Of a DNA stretch of 64,000 bases, positions 1-9,338 are shown piece after piece. The notes under the pieces are model-generated. The model saw nothing but the letters and a program-made list of their open reading frames with translations. It did no database searches and was not told the origin of the DNA. A program made the translations under genes and the position numbers. Position 1 is the stretch's first letter; every line of letters starts with the position of its first letter. The stretch is from Gemmatimonadota bacterium (GTDB taxonomy: Bacteria; Gemmatimonadota; Gemmatimonadetes; Longimicrobiales; Gaopeijiaceae): NCBI GenBank assembly GCA_022560615.1, contig JADFSR010000002.1, positions 158,651 through 222,650 on the forward strand. Direction: 5' to 3'.

Positions 1-326
1 GACTCGAGACGACCGCGGTCATCGACTGGTCGGACGCGGACCGGGCGGTGCGCGAAGAGAACGCGTTCCTGCTCGACGTGCGCAACGTCGCCGAGTGGAA
101 CGGTGGGCATGTCCCGTCTGCACACCACGTGCATCTCGGGTATCTGCGTGATCGCACCGACGAGATTCCGCGCGACCGGCCCGTATTGCTCTATTGCAGC
201 AGCGGAAACCGGTCGGGGATCGCAGCCAGTCTGCTGCAGGCCGAGGGATTCAAGGACGTGTGCAATATAGACGGCGGGATGCTCGATCGGATTCGAAGAG
301 GATTGCCCACCGCTTCCTCGCCTTAG
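1..326 (+). CDS. Rhodanese-domain protein, C-terminal part (gene enters from the left edge)
   Basis: The reading frame is open to the window edge, so the start is missing. What remains is one rhodanese (sulfurtransferase) domain of about 107 residues. It has the expected DVR motif, and the active-site loop reads CSSGNRS, whose Cys would carry the persulfide. The end of the domain (DVCNIDGGM) is also typical. Rhodanese domains of this style often form the C-terminus of metallo-beta-lactamase-fold persulfide dioxygenase-like proteins; I infer that architecture but cannot see the upstream half. The gene is convergent with the next hydrolase, with only 6 bp between them. Confidence 0.8.
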   Translation, partial: LETTAVIDWSDADRAVREENAFLLDVRNVAEWNGGHVPSAHHVHLGYLRDRTDEIPRDRPVLLYCSSGNRSGIAASLLQAEGFKDVCNIDGGMLDRIRRGLPTASSP

Positions 327-332
327 AGGCTG

Positions 333-1550
333 TTACACCATGCCGAAGATCCGACCCAGCGCGGCGAAGAGGAGCGGGATCTCGCGGATCGCCTGGACCG
401 GAGATGGAAACGGATCCTGCGCGGAGTGGCCGAATAGCCGTGTAACCGTCGCGTAGGATTCCGCTTGGGGGGACAACGCCTCTCGGAGCCGGAGGCCTTC
501 TGAGAATGGGATGAGATGGTCGAATCGCCCATGAAGAATGTGGACTGGGCACGCGACCTTAGACAGCGCCTCCATGGGATCCATTTGCGGCTGCGCGCGC
601 TTTCCGCCCTCTGTGAGTAGCGACGCGAGCTTGGCTCCCTCCTGGACATCGGGTTCCCTGTCCGAGGGTGGCGCGATCAGATCGAAGAGCTCGCGACGAT
701 CGGGCGCGAGCCCCTCACCCATCTGGACCTTGGCCGGGTCGTACTGCGGGCTCCACGCCGGAGCCCCGGTGTCACCAGCGAGGGCGGCGAGTCGCCGGAG
801 TGCGTCGGCCACGTCGTCCGTGCCCTCGTAGCCGGTGGCGTCCGTGAGGTAGTTCGCGGCCACGATCCAGCGGCCGTACGGGTCGGGTCGGAGAGAGATC
901 GCGTCGCCGTTGTGCTCGTGCTGGCCGGTCATCATGAAGTGGATCGTCCGCCCGAGGTCACAGTATCCTCCGAAGCCCACCACGCCCGCGACGTCGGCAC
1001 GGAGCGTGGGGTCTCCCGCCGCCGCCACCGTGTGGGGCGCGCCAAACGAGAATCCGACCAGCCCGAATGGACCCTCATGCACGTCTGGAGTTGTCCGTAA
1101 GGAATCTATGGCGCTCCGGATGGTAGGAGCCGTCAGATGTGGTGCCAGATCGAGCTGTCGCCATTCGGGCACTTCAGGAATGATCACGGCGGCGCCCGTC
1201 GAGGCGACCGCGCGCGCGAAGCGAACCAACTGGGCGTGCGCCCGCCCGGCCCGTGTGATCCCATGCATGACAACCCACCCGGGCAGCGGCGAGACCGAGG
1301 TCCGCGGTCTCAGAAGGGTAGCGGGAACGGTGGTGCCGTCGCGGTCCAGCATGACCTCGTTCTGCAGCAGCTCATCCCGGCCTGTCAGCCAGGTCCGAGC
1401 GTACCGGAGGGTTCGGGGAAACGAGATTGCCATGGCGAAAGCTACCCGCGACCCGACTCGCATGGCCACCAGGCGGACGACGTAGACGGGTGGAGGGATG
1501 ACGTACCATGAGAGGGCCGGCTTGCTCGCGGCGCTCCTGCCCAGCATCAT
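333..1550 (-). CDS. Alpha/beta hydrolase (dienelactone hydrolase-like)
   Basis: A 405-residue alpha/beta-hydrolase fold protein. The nucleophile elbow is GFSFG (about residue 168), the acid is in the segment HGRFDHLIP, and the His is in LFGHS near the C-terminus, so the catalytic triad appears complete. The oxyanion region HGITRAG is near residue 95. The substrate is not predictable; the closest general type is prolyl-oligopeptidase/dienelactone-hydrolase-like esterase. The N-terminal 30 residues are uncertain: a later Met at residue 30 (MRVGSR) is an alternative start. It is divergent from the RidA gene with a gap of only 39 bp, so the promoters overlap or the true start is downstream. Confidence 0.8.
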   Translation of the reverse strand: MMLGRSAASKPALSWYVIPPPVYVVRLVAMRVGSRVAFAMAISFPRTLRYARTWLTGRDELLQNEVMLDRDGTTVPATLLRPRTSVSPLPGWVVMHGITRAGRAHAQLVRFARAVASTGAAVIIPEVPEWRQLDLAPHLTAPTIRSAIDSLRTTPDVHEGPFGLVGFSFGAPHTVAAAGDPTLRADVAGVVGFGGYCDLGRTIHFMMTGQHEHNGDAISLRPDPYGRWIVAANYLTDATGYEGTDDVADALRRLAALAGDTGAPAWSPQYDPAKVQMGEGLAPDRRELFDLIAPPSDREPDVQEGAKLASLLTEGGKRAQPQMDPMEALSKVACPVHILHGRFDHLIPFSEGLRLREALSPQAESYATVTRLFGHSAQDPFPSPVQAIREIPLLFAALGRIFGMV

Positions 1551-1589
1551 CCCCGCTGGGTAACCCCAGCAACATCATGGAGGAGCACC

Positions 1590-2033
1590 GTGAAGCGTGC
1601 ATCGTTGTTCTTTGCGTTCCTGGCCACGCTCGTCGCGGTCCCCGCTGCGGCTCAGGACGGCCCTCGGATCGCGCATCAGAACCAACAGGGGCGGCCGTTC
1701 AGCCCGGCGATCCAGGTTGGCGACATGTACTGGCTCTCCGGCAAGATCGGAGCGTCCGGCGAGACGCGGTCTATGGCCGACGGCCGCGTCGCCGCGGAGA
1801 CGCACAACATCATGCGCTCCTTTGAGGAGTTGCTCCAAGAGCTGGGGATGACGCTCGAAAACACCGTGCGCGCGGTCGTCTACCTCGCCGACATCGATGA
1901 CTACGGCGAGATGAACGAAGCGTACAGTTCCTATTTCCAGGCCTTTGCGGCACCCTCTCGGGTAACGGTGGCCGTGGGGGGCCTGGTTGCGGGAGCGTCG
2001 ATCGAGATCAGCTTCATCGCGGTGAAGAATTAG
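1590..2033 (+). CDS. Exported RidA/YjgF-family protein
   Basis: 147 residues with a clear Sec signal peptide (about residues 1-21, ending AAAQD) followed by a complete Rid domain. The Arg in PSRVTV matches the substrate-carboxylate-binding Arg of RidA, suggesting that imine/enamine hydrolysis is possible. The GTG start is supported by GGAGG a few bases upstream. RidA enzymes usually act in the cytoplasm on reactive intermediates released by pyridoxal-phosphate enzymes; here the signal peptide predicts a periplasmic location. The next gene, 15 bp downstream, encodes a Tat-exported PLP enzyme, so the two probably work together (inference). Confidence 0.88.
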   Translation: MKRASLFFAFLATLVAVPAAAQDGPRIAHQNQQGRPFSPAIQVGDMYWLSGKIGASGETRSMADGRVAAETHNIMRSFEELLQELGMTLENTVRAVVYLADIDDYGEMNEAYSSYFQAFAAPSRVTVAVGGLVAGASIEISFIAVKN

Positions 2034-2048
2034 CCGGCTCTGGGACCG

Positions 2049-3308
2049 ATGCCTCTGGACCGTAGAAGCTTTCTCTCCGTCCTGGGCGGAACCACGCTGA
2101 CGTGGCCGAGGACGGTGGAAGCGTTCGCACGGCAGCTCGCCCCAGGCGGCGCACCTACGGATGAGTCTTTTTGGGGCCTCGTGCGGGCCCAGTTCCTGAT
2201 CCCGCCGGACCGCATCTACCTCAACAACGGCACGCTGGGGCCGTCTCCATACGTCGTTGTCGATGCGGTGACGGAGCACATCCGTCGCGTAGCGATGACG
2301 TACCCGCCTGGCGTGGCGTGGGACGATCTCAAGCAGTCGCTCTCCTCGTTGCTGGGTGGGGACGCCGACGGGTTCGTCTTCCCGCGGAACACGACCGAGG
2401 CGATGAACTTCGTCGCGCATGGGCTCGAGCTGGAGCCCGGAGACGAAGTGCTCACCACCGACCACGAGCACATCGGTGGCCTCGAGCCTTGGAAGCTCGT
2501 CACGGCCCGCCAAGGGCTTTCCCTGCACGTGGTGTCGCTCCCCGTCCCGGCCCGCTCTGCCGACGACCTGCTCAGAGCCGTGTGGTCAGGGGTCACCGAC
2601 CGGACCCGTGTGATGAGCGTATCGCACCTTACCTTCACGACGGGCACGATCCTGCCGATCCGCGAGCTCGCGAACCGTTGTGCCGAACGGGGCATCGTGC
2701 TCGTCGTGGACGGGGCGCACCCGCCGGGCATGATCCAACTCGACCTGGCCGCGCTCGGTGGTGACTTCTATGCCAGCTCGCCCCACAAGTGGTTGCTCGC
2801 GCCTCAGGGGACCGGCCTTCTGTACCTCAGCGAGGGGTGGCGCGAACGATTGTGGCCCACGCTCGCTTCCGGCGGCTGGGACGACCTCTCGCTGGGCGCG
2901 CACCGCTTCAACCACATGGGCACGATGGACGAGTCACGGTTGGCAGGTCTGTTGGCTGCCTCCGAGTTCTTTCTGGCCATCGGCATGGATCGAGTGGAGG
3001 CTCGTGTCCGCTACCTGCAGGGATTGCTGCAGGACGGCCTCGCGTCGATTGCGGGGGTCGCTCTCGCAACACCTGCGGACAACAGTATGCGTGCCGCGAT
3101 CGTCTCATTCCGGATGGAGGGGGTGGAGTCGTTGGCGCTCCAGGGTCACCTTTCGCGCACCGAACAGATCCGGACGCGCGTGATCGGAGAGTACGACTAC
3201 GGTTGGATGCGTCTCTCGACTCACATCTACAATGGGCCGGACGACATCGAGCGCACGTTGGAGTTGCTGTCCGACGTCGCTCGCAACGGCATTCCAGCGA
3301 GGGGATAG
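2049..3308 (+). CDS. Tat-exported class V aminotransferase-like PLP enzyme
   Basis: 419 residues. The N-terminus has a twin-arginine motif (DRRSFLSVLGG), predicting folded export. The body is a class V aminotransferase fold, closest in style to isopenicillin-N-epimerase/cysteine-desulfurase-like proteins. The PLP Asp-Gly-Ala-His region is VDGAHPPG, and the Schiff-base lysine is in SSPHKWLLAPQGTG. The real substrate is unknown: this fold includes epimerases, desulfurases and kynureninases. The gene follows the exported RidA gene and precedes the DUF2723 gene by 6 bp, so all three look co-transcribed. PLP enzymes are uncommon outside the cytoplasm, which makes the Tat signal noteworthy. Confidence 0.85.
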   Translation: MPLDRRSFLSVLGGTTLTWPRTVEAFARQLAPGGAPTDESFWGLVRAQFLIPPDRIYLNNGTLGPSPYVVVDAVTEHIRRVAMTYPPGVAWDDLKQSLSSLLGGDADGFVFPRNTTEAMNFVAHGLELEPGDEVLTTDHEHIGGLEPWKLVTARQGLSLHVVSLPVPARSADDLLRAVWSGVTDRTRVMSVSHLTFTTGTILPIRELANRCAERGIVLVVDGAHPPGMIQLDLAALGGDFYASSPHKWLLAPQGTGLLYLSEGWRERLWPTLASGGWDDLSLGAHRFNHMGTMDESRLAGLLAASEFFLAIGMDRVEARVRYLQGLLQDGLASIAGVALATPADNSMRAAIVSFRMEGVESLALQGHLSRTEQIRTRVIGEYDYGWMRLSTHIYNGPDDIERTLELLSDVARNGIPARG

Positions 3309-3314
3309 TCAAGG

Positions 3315-5519
3315 GTGAAGACCCCGAAGGACGAGATGCACGAGTACCGACCTCCGTACGGTCCTGCCGCGATCGTGAGCGCGTGTCTTCTCACCCTATA
3401 CGTGATCACTCTGGCGCCCTCGATCGCCTTCTGGGACGCTGGCGAGTACATCGCCACGGCGCACATCCTGGGAATCCCTCACCCACCGGGGAATCCGCTT
3501 TTCGTCGTGCTGGCCAGGAGCTGGAGCCTCCTCTTGGCACCACTCGGTCTTCCCGTCGCCGTGCGCATCAACCTGCTCGCTGCGGTGACCAGCGCGGCGG
3601 CCTCCGGCTTCCTGTTTCTGGTCGCGCACCGGGTGCTCTCGAGCTTCTTCGACGCGCGACGGTTCGCGCTTGCGGGTGCCGCTGCCGCGGCGCTCATCGG
3701 CGCCACCGCGCTCACCGTTTGGGGCCAGTCTACGGTGAACGAGAAGGTGTACACGATCAGCGTGCTCGTCATCGCGGCCGTGAGCTGGCTCGCGGTCCGC
3801 TGGCGGGATCAGAAACATGTTGCCGGCGGCGAGCGATACCTGCTGCTCGCGATCTTCTTGATGGCGCTCGGTTCGACGAACCACCTCATGTCGGTGTTGC
3901 CGGCGCCGGCGCTCGGGATCTTCATTCTGATGACCGCACCGAGCGTTCTGTTCCGCAAGGCGTTCCTCGTGCGCGTCGTGCCGCTCGTGCTTCTCGGATT
4001 GTCGTTCAACTTCGTGCTTCCGGTGCGCGCCGCGCTCGATCCGGTGATCAACGAAGGTGCTCCGACCTGTGAGTCGGTGGCCAGCGCCGCTCAAGCGATT
4101 TACACGAACGGAAAGTCGGGCTGTCCGATGTTGGCGGACAACCTGACTCGCAAGCAGTACCAGACGCCTCCGGTCACCCAGCGGAAGGCTCCCTTCCGAG
4201 CCCAGATGGCGATGTACTTGCAGTACTTCGACTGGCAGTGGGCGCGGGGCGTCGACGCCTCGGAGCTTCCCGGAACGGCGAGGGTCCCCTTCACCCTACT
4301 CTTCGGCGCGTTGGGAGCGCTAGGTCTGTACGCTGTCTGGAAGGCGGACCGGGCGATCTTCGCTTACCTACTCGTGCTCTTGGCGACCCTGTCCATCGGG
4401 CTCGTCATCAACTTGAACTTCAAGTACGGATACTCGCTGTCACCGGAGATCACCGACTCGTTGCAGCACGAGGTGCGCGAACGGGACTACTTCTATGTCG
4501 GCAGCTTCCTGCTGTGGGGATCGTTGGCGGGTATGGGGCTGGCTTGGGTCTGGCATACGATCGCAGGCATGGCAGGTGGCGTTCGCAGGTATGCTGCCGC
4601 GGCGCCGATCCTGCTCATCGCGGTGATCCCCCTCATCATGAATTGGAGCTGGGCGTCCCGCGCCGGGGACTACGCAGCCCGCGACTGGGCGTTCGACCTG
4701 TTGATGAGCGTCGAGCCGTACGGCGTGCTCTTCACCAACGGAGACAACGACACGTTTCCGCTTTGGTACGTGCAGGAGGTCGAGGGCATCCGTCAGGATG
4801 TGACGGTCATCGTCGGTCAATACCTGATGACTACGTGGTACCCGAAGCAGTTGCAGGCGCTGACCCGCCCCGATCGTCAGCGGATCTTCGATGCGGACCT
4901 CGTTCCGGGGCTGTTCGCGGATCCCGACGTGCCCACGGAGTCCATCGTCGACCTTTCGGCCGAACAGATGGATCGGGTCGGCGCGGTGCGTCTGCAGGAG
5001 GACCTGTCGATTTCCTTCCCCGGAATCGTCGTGCGCTATCCTGCCGACATGGTCCTCGACCGCTCGCACCAGCTCGCGCTCTCGATCATTCACGACTCGA
5101 TCGACGAGCGTCCGATCTACTTCGCTTCGGCCGGAGGGATGATGGGCGAGTTGGGTCTCGAGCGGTGGGGCGTGCGTCACGGGCTAGCGGTGAAGCTCGA
5201 GATGCGATCCCTCGACGCGCCGACCCCCGCCAACTGGGTGCAGGGCAGCGCCGACTTCGGTGGCATCTGGTTCGACATCGACCGGTCGCTCGAGTTGTAT
5301 GAGAACGTCTACGAATACCGGGGCATTCGGGATCGAGCCATTTGGCAGGACCGCTCCACGCTGAATATTCCCATGCAGTACTTCGCGATGGCGCTCCAAT
5401 TGGCAGACGCCGCCAAAGTGGCGGGTCGGGACGCGGAGTTGGTGCGGCGTCTGGAGGAGGACTCGCTCAACTTCCAGATCGTGGCGCAGGGGGGAGCGCG
5501 GGGGACGCCGGGCCAGTAA
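3315..5519 (+). CDS. DUF2723 polytopic membrane protein (glycosyltransferase-like)
   Basis: 734 residues. The N-terminal 500 residues contain many hydrophobic helices, with the family opening APSIAFWDAGEYI followed by HPPGNPL. The family signature TNGDNDTFPLWYVQEVEG lies near residue 475. The C-terminal part is hydrophilic. DUF2723 proteins are related to TMEM260-type protein O-mannosyltransferases, so a membrane glycosyltransferase using a lipid-linked sugar is the likely role; the acceptor is unknown. The GTG start lies 6 bp after the aminotransferase stop, which indicates one operon. Confidence 0.85.
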   Translation: MKTPKDEMHEYRPPYGPAAIVSACLLTLYVITLAPSIAFWDAGEYIATAHILGIPHPPGNPLFVVLARSWSLLLAPLGLPVAVRINLLAAVTSAAASGFLFLVAHRVLSSFFDARRFALAGAAAAALIGATALTVWGQSTVNEKVYTISVLVIAAVSWLAVRWRDQKHVAGGERYLLLAIFLMALGSTNHLMSVLPAPALGIFILMTAPSVLFRKAFLVRVVPLVLLGLSFNFVLPVRAALDPVINEGAPTCESVASAAQAIYTNGKSGCPMLADNLTRKQYQTPPVTQRKAPFRAQMAMYLQYFDWQWARGVDASELPGTARVPFTLLFGALGALGLYAVWKADRAIFAYLLVLLATLSIGLVINLNFKYGYSLSPEITDSLQHEVRERDYFYVGSFLLWGSLAGMGLAWVWHTIAGMAGGVRRYAAAAPILLIAVIPLIMNWSWASRAGDYAARDWAFDLLMSVEPYGVLFTNGDNDTFPLWYVQEVEGIRQDVTVIVGQYLMTTWYPKQLQALTRPDRQRIFDADLVPGLFADPDVPTESIVDLSAEQMDRVGAVRLQEDLSISFPGIVVRYPADMVLDRSHQLALSIIHDSIDERPIYFASAGGMMGELGLERWGVRHGLAVKLEMRSLDAPTPANWVQGSADFGGIWFDIDRSLELYENVYEYRGIRDRAIWQDRSTLNIPMQYFAMALQLADAAKVAGRDAELVRRLEEDSLNFQIVAQGGARGTPGQ

Positions 5520-5537
5520 CCTTCTTACCAACCCACC

Positions 5538-6704
5538 ATGAATCGTCCCGAGCTGTCCCGCAGCGAGCTGCATCGCTATGCCAGGCACATCGCGTTGCCC
5601 GAGGTCGGCCTCGAAGGGCAGCGCCAACTCAAGGCTGGGCGAGTGCTTTGTGTGGGTGTAGGGGGGTTGGGGTCGCCGCTGGCACTATACTTGGCTGCCG
5701 CGGGGGTCGGCACGATCGGTATCGTCGACTTCGACGAGGTGGACACGAGTAACCTCCAGCGCCAGATCTTGCACGGTACCGCAGACGTCGGAAGGCACAA
5801 GTTGGACAGCGCCGCCGACCGGCTCCACGACGTCAACCCGCACGTCGAGGTCGTCGGCCACCCCGAGCGTCTCACCTCCGAGAATGCGCTCGAGATCCTG
5901 AAGGGGTACGACGTCGTCGTCGACGGCACGGACAACTTCCCGACCCGCTACCTCGTCAACGACGCCTGCGTGCTTCTGGGCACTCCCAACGTCTACGGGT
6001 CCGTCTTTCGCTGGGAGGGGCAGGTCTCGGTGTTCGCCACGGAGGGCGGGCCATGCTATCGCTGCCTGTTTCGCGAGCCGCCGCCACCAGGGCTCGTGCC
6101 CAACTGCGCCGAGGGTGGCGTGCTGGGGGTGCTTCCGGGGATCATCGGGTCGATGCAGGCCATGGAGACAATCAAGCTCCTGCTCGGCAAAGGGGTGGGT
6201 CTTGCAGGTCGCCTGCTGATCTTCGACGCCCTAGAGATGACGTGGCGTGAGATCGCGCTTCGGCGCAATCCGGATTGTCCGGTGTGCGGCGATGTGCCCA
6301 CACAGACCGGGCTGATCGATTACGAGCTGTTTTGCGGAGTCACGCCGGCCGCCGAGCGCTCGGGTGATTCGGCGCAGGACTTCGAGGAGCTCGACGCCGT
6401 GTCGGTCGCCGCGCTCTTGGATTCCGAGACCCCTCCGTACCTGATCGACGTCCGGGAGCCGTGGGAGTGGGCTGTGAGCAGCCTGGCAGATCGAGGGGCG
6501 AGGCTGATCCCACTCGCGGAGTTGGGCGATCGCTTGGGCGATGTACCCAAGGAGACCCCATTGGTGGTGTACTGCCGGAGCGGCCAGCGAGGCCAGAGCG
6601 CGGCACGGCAGCTCGTCGCGGCCGGCTACGGTCCCGTGACCAACCTCTCGGGGGGGCTTCTCTCCTGGGCGGAGTCGGTCGAGCCCGGCCTACCGGTCGT
6701 TTAG
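5538..6704 (+). CDS. moeB: MoeB/ThiF-type adenylyltransferase fused to rhodanese
   Basis: 388 residues in two parts. Residues 1-250 form an E1-like ThiF/MoeB domain: nucleotide-binding GVGGLGSPLA, then DFDEVDTSNLQRQ, and a zinc site made by CYRC and CPVC. Residues 280-388 form a rhodanese domain with the active-site loop CRSGQRG. Such fusions adenylate the C-terminal Gly of a sulfur-carrier protein (MoaD or ThiS type) and pass sulfur to it, for molybdopterin or related cofactor synthesis. No carrier gene is next to it. It lies 18 bp after the DUF2723 gene and 14 bp before the NADH dehydrogenase gene. Confidence 0.9.
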   Translation: MNRPELSRSELHRYARHIALPEVGLEGQRQLKAGRVLCVGVGGLGSPLALYLAAAGVGTIGIVDFDEVDTSNLQRQILHGTADVGRHKLDSAADRLHDVNPHVEVVGHPERLTSENALEILKGYDVVVDGTDNFPTRYLVNDACVLLGTPNVYGSVFRWEGQVSVFATEGGPCYRCLFREPPPPGLVPNCAEGGVLGVLPGIIGSMQAMETIKLLLGKGVGLAGRLLIFDALEMTWREIALRRNPDCPVCGDVPTQTGLIDYELFCGVTPAAERSGDSAQDFEELDAVSVAALLDSETPPYLIDVREPWEWAVSSLADRGARLIPLAELGDRLGDVPKETPLVVYCRSGQRGQSAARQLVAAGYGPVTNLSGGLLSWAESVEPGLPVV

Positions 6705-6718
6705 CCACCCGGACTCGC

Positions 6719-8020
6719 GTGAACCGAGCCCCCGTGGCAACCGACGGATCGACTCCCCGCGTGGTGATCGTCGGGGCCGGCTTCGGCGGCGTTTGGGCGG
6801 CGCGGACGCTCTCTGGCTCCGACGTCGACGTCGTGCTGATCGACCGGAACAACTACCATACGTTCTTTCCGTTGCTGTACCAGGTCGCGGCCGCCGAACT
6901 GGTGCCAACCGATATCGCGCATCCCGTGCGCACGCTCTTCAGGCGCTCGCCCAACATCGACGTGCGCATGGCCGAGATGACCGGGCTCGACCTCGAGCGC
7001 CGTTGCGTACTCACGGACCGCGGGGCCGTCGAGTATGACCGACTGGTTCTCGGGCTCGGGAGCGTGCCCCACTACTTCGGCGTGGACGGTGCGGCCGAGC
7101 ACGCCTTCCCGCTTCGCTGGATGGACGACGCGATTCCTCTGCGCCATCACGTGCTGACCCGGTTCGAGGCTGCGGCACATACGGATGAGCCGGGGGCCCG
7201 GGAGCGCCTGCTGACCTTCGCGATTGTAGGCGGAGGACCCACCGGGGTCGAGTACGCGGGAGCCCTGTCCGAACTCATCCACGGACCACTGCTGCGCGAC
7301 TTCCCGAGCATCCGAGACGAGGAGGTCAGGGTCGTGCTGCTGGAGGCAGCGGATCGACTGCTCGGAGGTATGCCCGAGAAGCTCGGCTCGTACGCCCGCG
7401 GGAGGCTCGCTCGTCGGTTCGTCACGGTGCGACTCGGCGTCCGGGTCGAGCATGTGGGGCCGGAGAGCGTCGAGCTGTCGAGCGGCGAGGTGATGCCCAC
7501 AGAGACCGTCGTTTGGACTGCTGGGGTTCAGGGCGAGCCCGCCGCCGCCGAGTGGGGCCTACCGGTGGAGTCCGGTGGGAGAGTGCCCGTGACCGATTAC
7601 CTACACCTGGCTTCGCACCCGGAGGTGTTCGTGGTCGGTGATCTGGCGTATTGCGAAGACGCTTCCGGGGCGCCGCTGCCTCAGGTCGCTCAGGTGGCGA
7701 TTCAACAGGGCCGGCGTGCCGCCCAGAACGTATTGCGATCGTTGGCGGGCGCGGATCTGAAGAGATTCGTCTACCGTGATCTCGGCATGCTTGCGGTCAT
7801 CGGGCGCAATGCGGCCGTGGCCCACGTGTTCGGCAGAACGTTCCGAGGACTCACAGCCTGGTTTCTCTGGCTCACGATCCACATCGTGTGGCTGGTAGGA
7901 TTCCGCAACCGCGTTCTCGTGCTGCTGAACTGGGCGTGGAACTACGTGTTCTACGAGCGTGCAGTTCGTCTGATTCTCCCTGGTGCCATGGGCACCGGGC
8001 GCGACGAGAGGCGACCCTGA
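6719..8020 (+). CDS. ndh: Type II NADH dehydrogenase-like FAD oxidoreductase
   Basis: About 433 residues from a GTG start 14 bp after moeB; a second GTG five codons later is also possible. The first dinucleotide fold is VGAGFGGVWAARTL (FAD) and the second is VGGGPTGVEYAG (NADH). The FFPLLYQVA segment and the Asp of VVGDLAYCED are typical of NDH-2. The C-terminus carries the amphipathic/hydrophobic stretch (LWLTIHIVWLVGFRNR) that attaches these enzymes to the membrane. It should move electrons from NADH to quinone without pumping protons. Confidence 0.9.
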   Translation: MNRAPVATDGSTPRVVIVGAGFGGVWAARTLSGSDVDVVLIDRNNYHTFFPLLYQVAAAELVPTDIAHPVRTLFRRSPNIDVRMAEMTGLDLERRCVLTDRGAVEYDRLVLGLGSVPHYFGVDGAAEHAFPLRWMDDAIPLRHHVLTRFEAAAHTDEPGARERLLTFAIVGGGPTGVEYAGALSELIHGPLLRDFPSIRDEEVRVVLLEAADRLLGGMPEKLGSYARGRLARRFVTVRLGVRVEHVGPESVELSSGEVMPTETVVWTAGVQGEPAAAEWGLPVESGGRVPVTDYLHLASHPEVFVVGDLAYCEDASGAPLPQVAQVAIQQGRRAAQNVLRSLAGADLKRFVYRDLGMLAVIGRNAAVAHVFGRTFRGLTAWFLWLTIHIVWLVGFRNRVLVLLNWAWNYVFYERAVRLILPGAMGTGRDERRP

Positions 8021-8106
8021 GACGCCGCTGCTAGGGTTTCTTGCCGGGCCACCCTCGCTGACGCACACTTGAGCAGTAACTGAACACCTATTCCAAGGAC
8101 GACTCA

Positions 8107-8616
8107 ATGCGACGTATCGCGCTTCTGGCGCTTGTTGCCCTCGCGCTACCCGCCGCTGTGGACGCTCAGGCTCGCCTCATGGTGGGTGGGGGAATCAGCA
8201 GTCCCAGTGGCGATTTCGCCAACGCCGTGGACGCGGGCAAGCATGGCCGGGTCGGGCTTCAGGTCGGCGTGCCGGTGTTCCCGGTCTCCCTCAGGGCCGA
8301 AGGTGAAATCCACAGCTTCTCCGAGGCGACCGGCGGCGGCAAGGCGAATTTGATCAACGGCACCATCAGCGCGGTGCTCTCCTTGGGCGGAATCGGGCTC
8401 TCGCCCTACGTGATTGCGGGAGTGGGCAGCTACCGGTTCGACGCAGACGCGGCGGAAGCGGCGGTTACGAACAGAGGCATCCATGGCGGCTTCGGCGTGA
8501 GCATCGGTGCGCTGGGATTCGGGGGGTTCGCGGAGGTCCGACTGGTGAACATCGACGGAGACGGAGACGGCGACGATAGCCGATACATCGCCGGCACAAT
8601 CGGGTTTCGTTTTTAG
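8107..8616 (+). CDS. Small outer-membrane beta-barrel protein
   Basis: 169 residues. A signal peptide (about residues 1-21, ending VDAQA) is followed by alternating beta strands and a C-terminal aromatic residue (GFRF), the usual end of an outer-membrane barrel of the OmpA/OprG-like eight-strand size. A short acidic loop near the C-terminus (DGDGDGDDS) could bind Ca2+. The function is not predictable. It has its own 86-bp upstream gap and is convergent with the CGNR gene. Confidence 0.7.
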   Translation: MRRIALLALVALALPAAVDAQARLMVGGGISSPSGDFANAVDAGKHGRVGLQVGVPVFPVSLRAEGEIHSFSEATGGGKANLINGTISAVLSLGGIGLSPYVIAGVGSYRFDADAAEAAVTNRGIHGGFGVSIGALGFGGFAEVRLVNIDGDGDGDDSRYIAGTIGFRF

Positions 8617-8673
8617 GGAGGCGTCGGCACCGACCGACGAACCGTCCATATCAACGACCGACCTCGCGGATAC

Positions 8674-9243
8674 CTAGTCGGCTGCCTTCTGCTTCTTATA
8701 GTGCCTCGCTGCCTTGGCGCGGTTTCCACACGTGGCCATCGAGCACCACCGTCGTCGCCCGCTCTTGCTGGTATCAAGGAACCAGAGCACGCATCGGTCC
8801 GACCGGCATTGTCGGATACGTCGGCGATCGACCTCTACGAGAAGCGTCGCGGCTGCGAGCGCGATCGGTGATAGTGCGGCGAGCGGGGCAGGGGCCGTGT
8901 CTCGCTCGATCAACGTCAGCCGTTCCCCGTCATGAGCCAGCTGCGCGGTAAAGCGACTCGCCTCTAGAACACGGTTGAGCGCGTACAGATTGTGCGGGGG
9001 CACCGGCTCCCCGCGGACCTGCGCCTCGACGGCGGCGCGGATCGCATCTCGAAGTCGGTGCGCCTCATCGAACAAGAGTCGCGCAGCAGGTGGGGATATT
9101 TCGACATCGATCCCGTAGGCGTGCAAGCCGACATGGTCGAGCCATTCGCGCAGCTGCTCCGGGGTCGAAATGAGATCGGTCATTCGCCCCTTCACGTACT
9201 TCCGGGTGTTCAAGAAGTCGAGGGCGACACTGTCTGAGTCCAC
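8674..9243 (-). CDS. CGNR zinc-finger regulator with ABATE domain
   Basis: 189 residues. The N-terminal 130 residues match the ABATE helical domain (opening VALDFLNT), and the C-terminus is the CGNR zinc finger, with Cys pairs in CRSDRC and WCSMATCGNRAKAARH. The family is thought to be made of transcriptional regulators, often near stress or detoxification genes; targets are unknown. The AT-rich region immediately upstream (9257-9340) carries two similar inverted repeats and probably contains its promoter and operator. Confidence 0.88.
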   Translation of the reverse strand: MDSDSVALDFLNTRKYVKGRMTDLISTPEQLREWLDHVGLHAYGIDVEISPPAARLLFDEAHRLRDAIRAAVEAQVRGEPVPPHNLYALNRVLEASRFTAQLAHDGERLTLIERDTAPAPLAALSPIALAAATLLVEVDRRRIRQCRSDRCVLWFLDTSKSGRRRWCSMATCGNRAKAARHYKKQKAAD

Positions 9244-9271
9244 GGCCCACCAATCGGTTCAGGTTCTCTAC

Positions 9272-9338
9272 TAACCTGTAATATGATTAAAGAGGGTTAT
9301 GTAGACAGAATAACCGCTGTTAATGATATAATAGGTTA
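9272..9338 (-). promoter_or_regulatory. Two tandem 28-bp inverted repeats upstream of the CGNR gene
   Basis: In an AT-rich island inside GC-rich DNA, the arrangement TAACC-N18-GGTTA occurs twice, at 9272-9299 and 9311-9338, with a 39-bp step. The half-sites are identical but the interiors differ. On the reverse strand they lie 29-95 bp before the CGNR start. A further related arm (AGGTTCTCTAC) begins at 9261. The likely role is operator sites for a dimeric or tetrameric regulator, perhaps CGNR itself (inference). Confidence 0.5.

Noticed and set aside
4238..5302. Long alternative-frame stretch inside the DUF2723 gene, and similar antisense frames across the window
   Set aside because: High-GC shadow frames of a clearly coding gene; they have Arg/Gly/Ala-rich composition and no family motifs.
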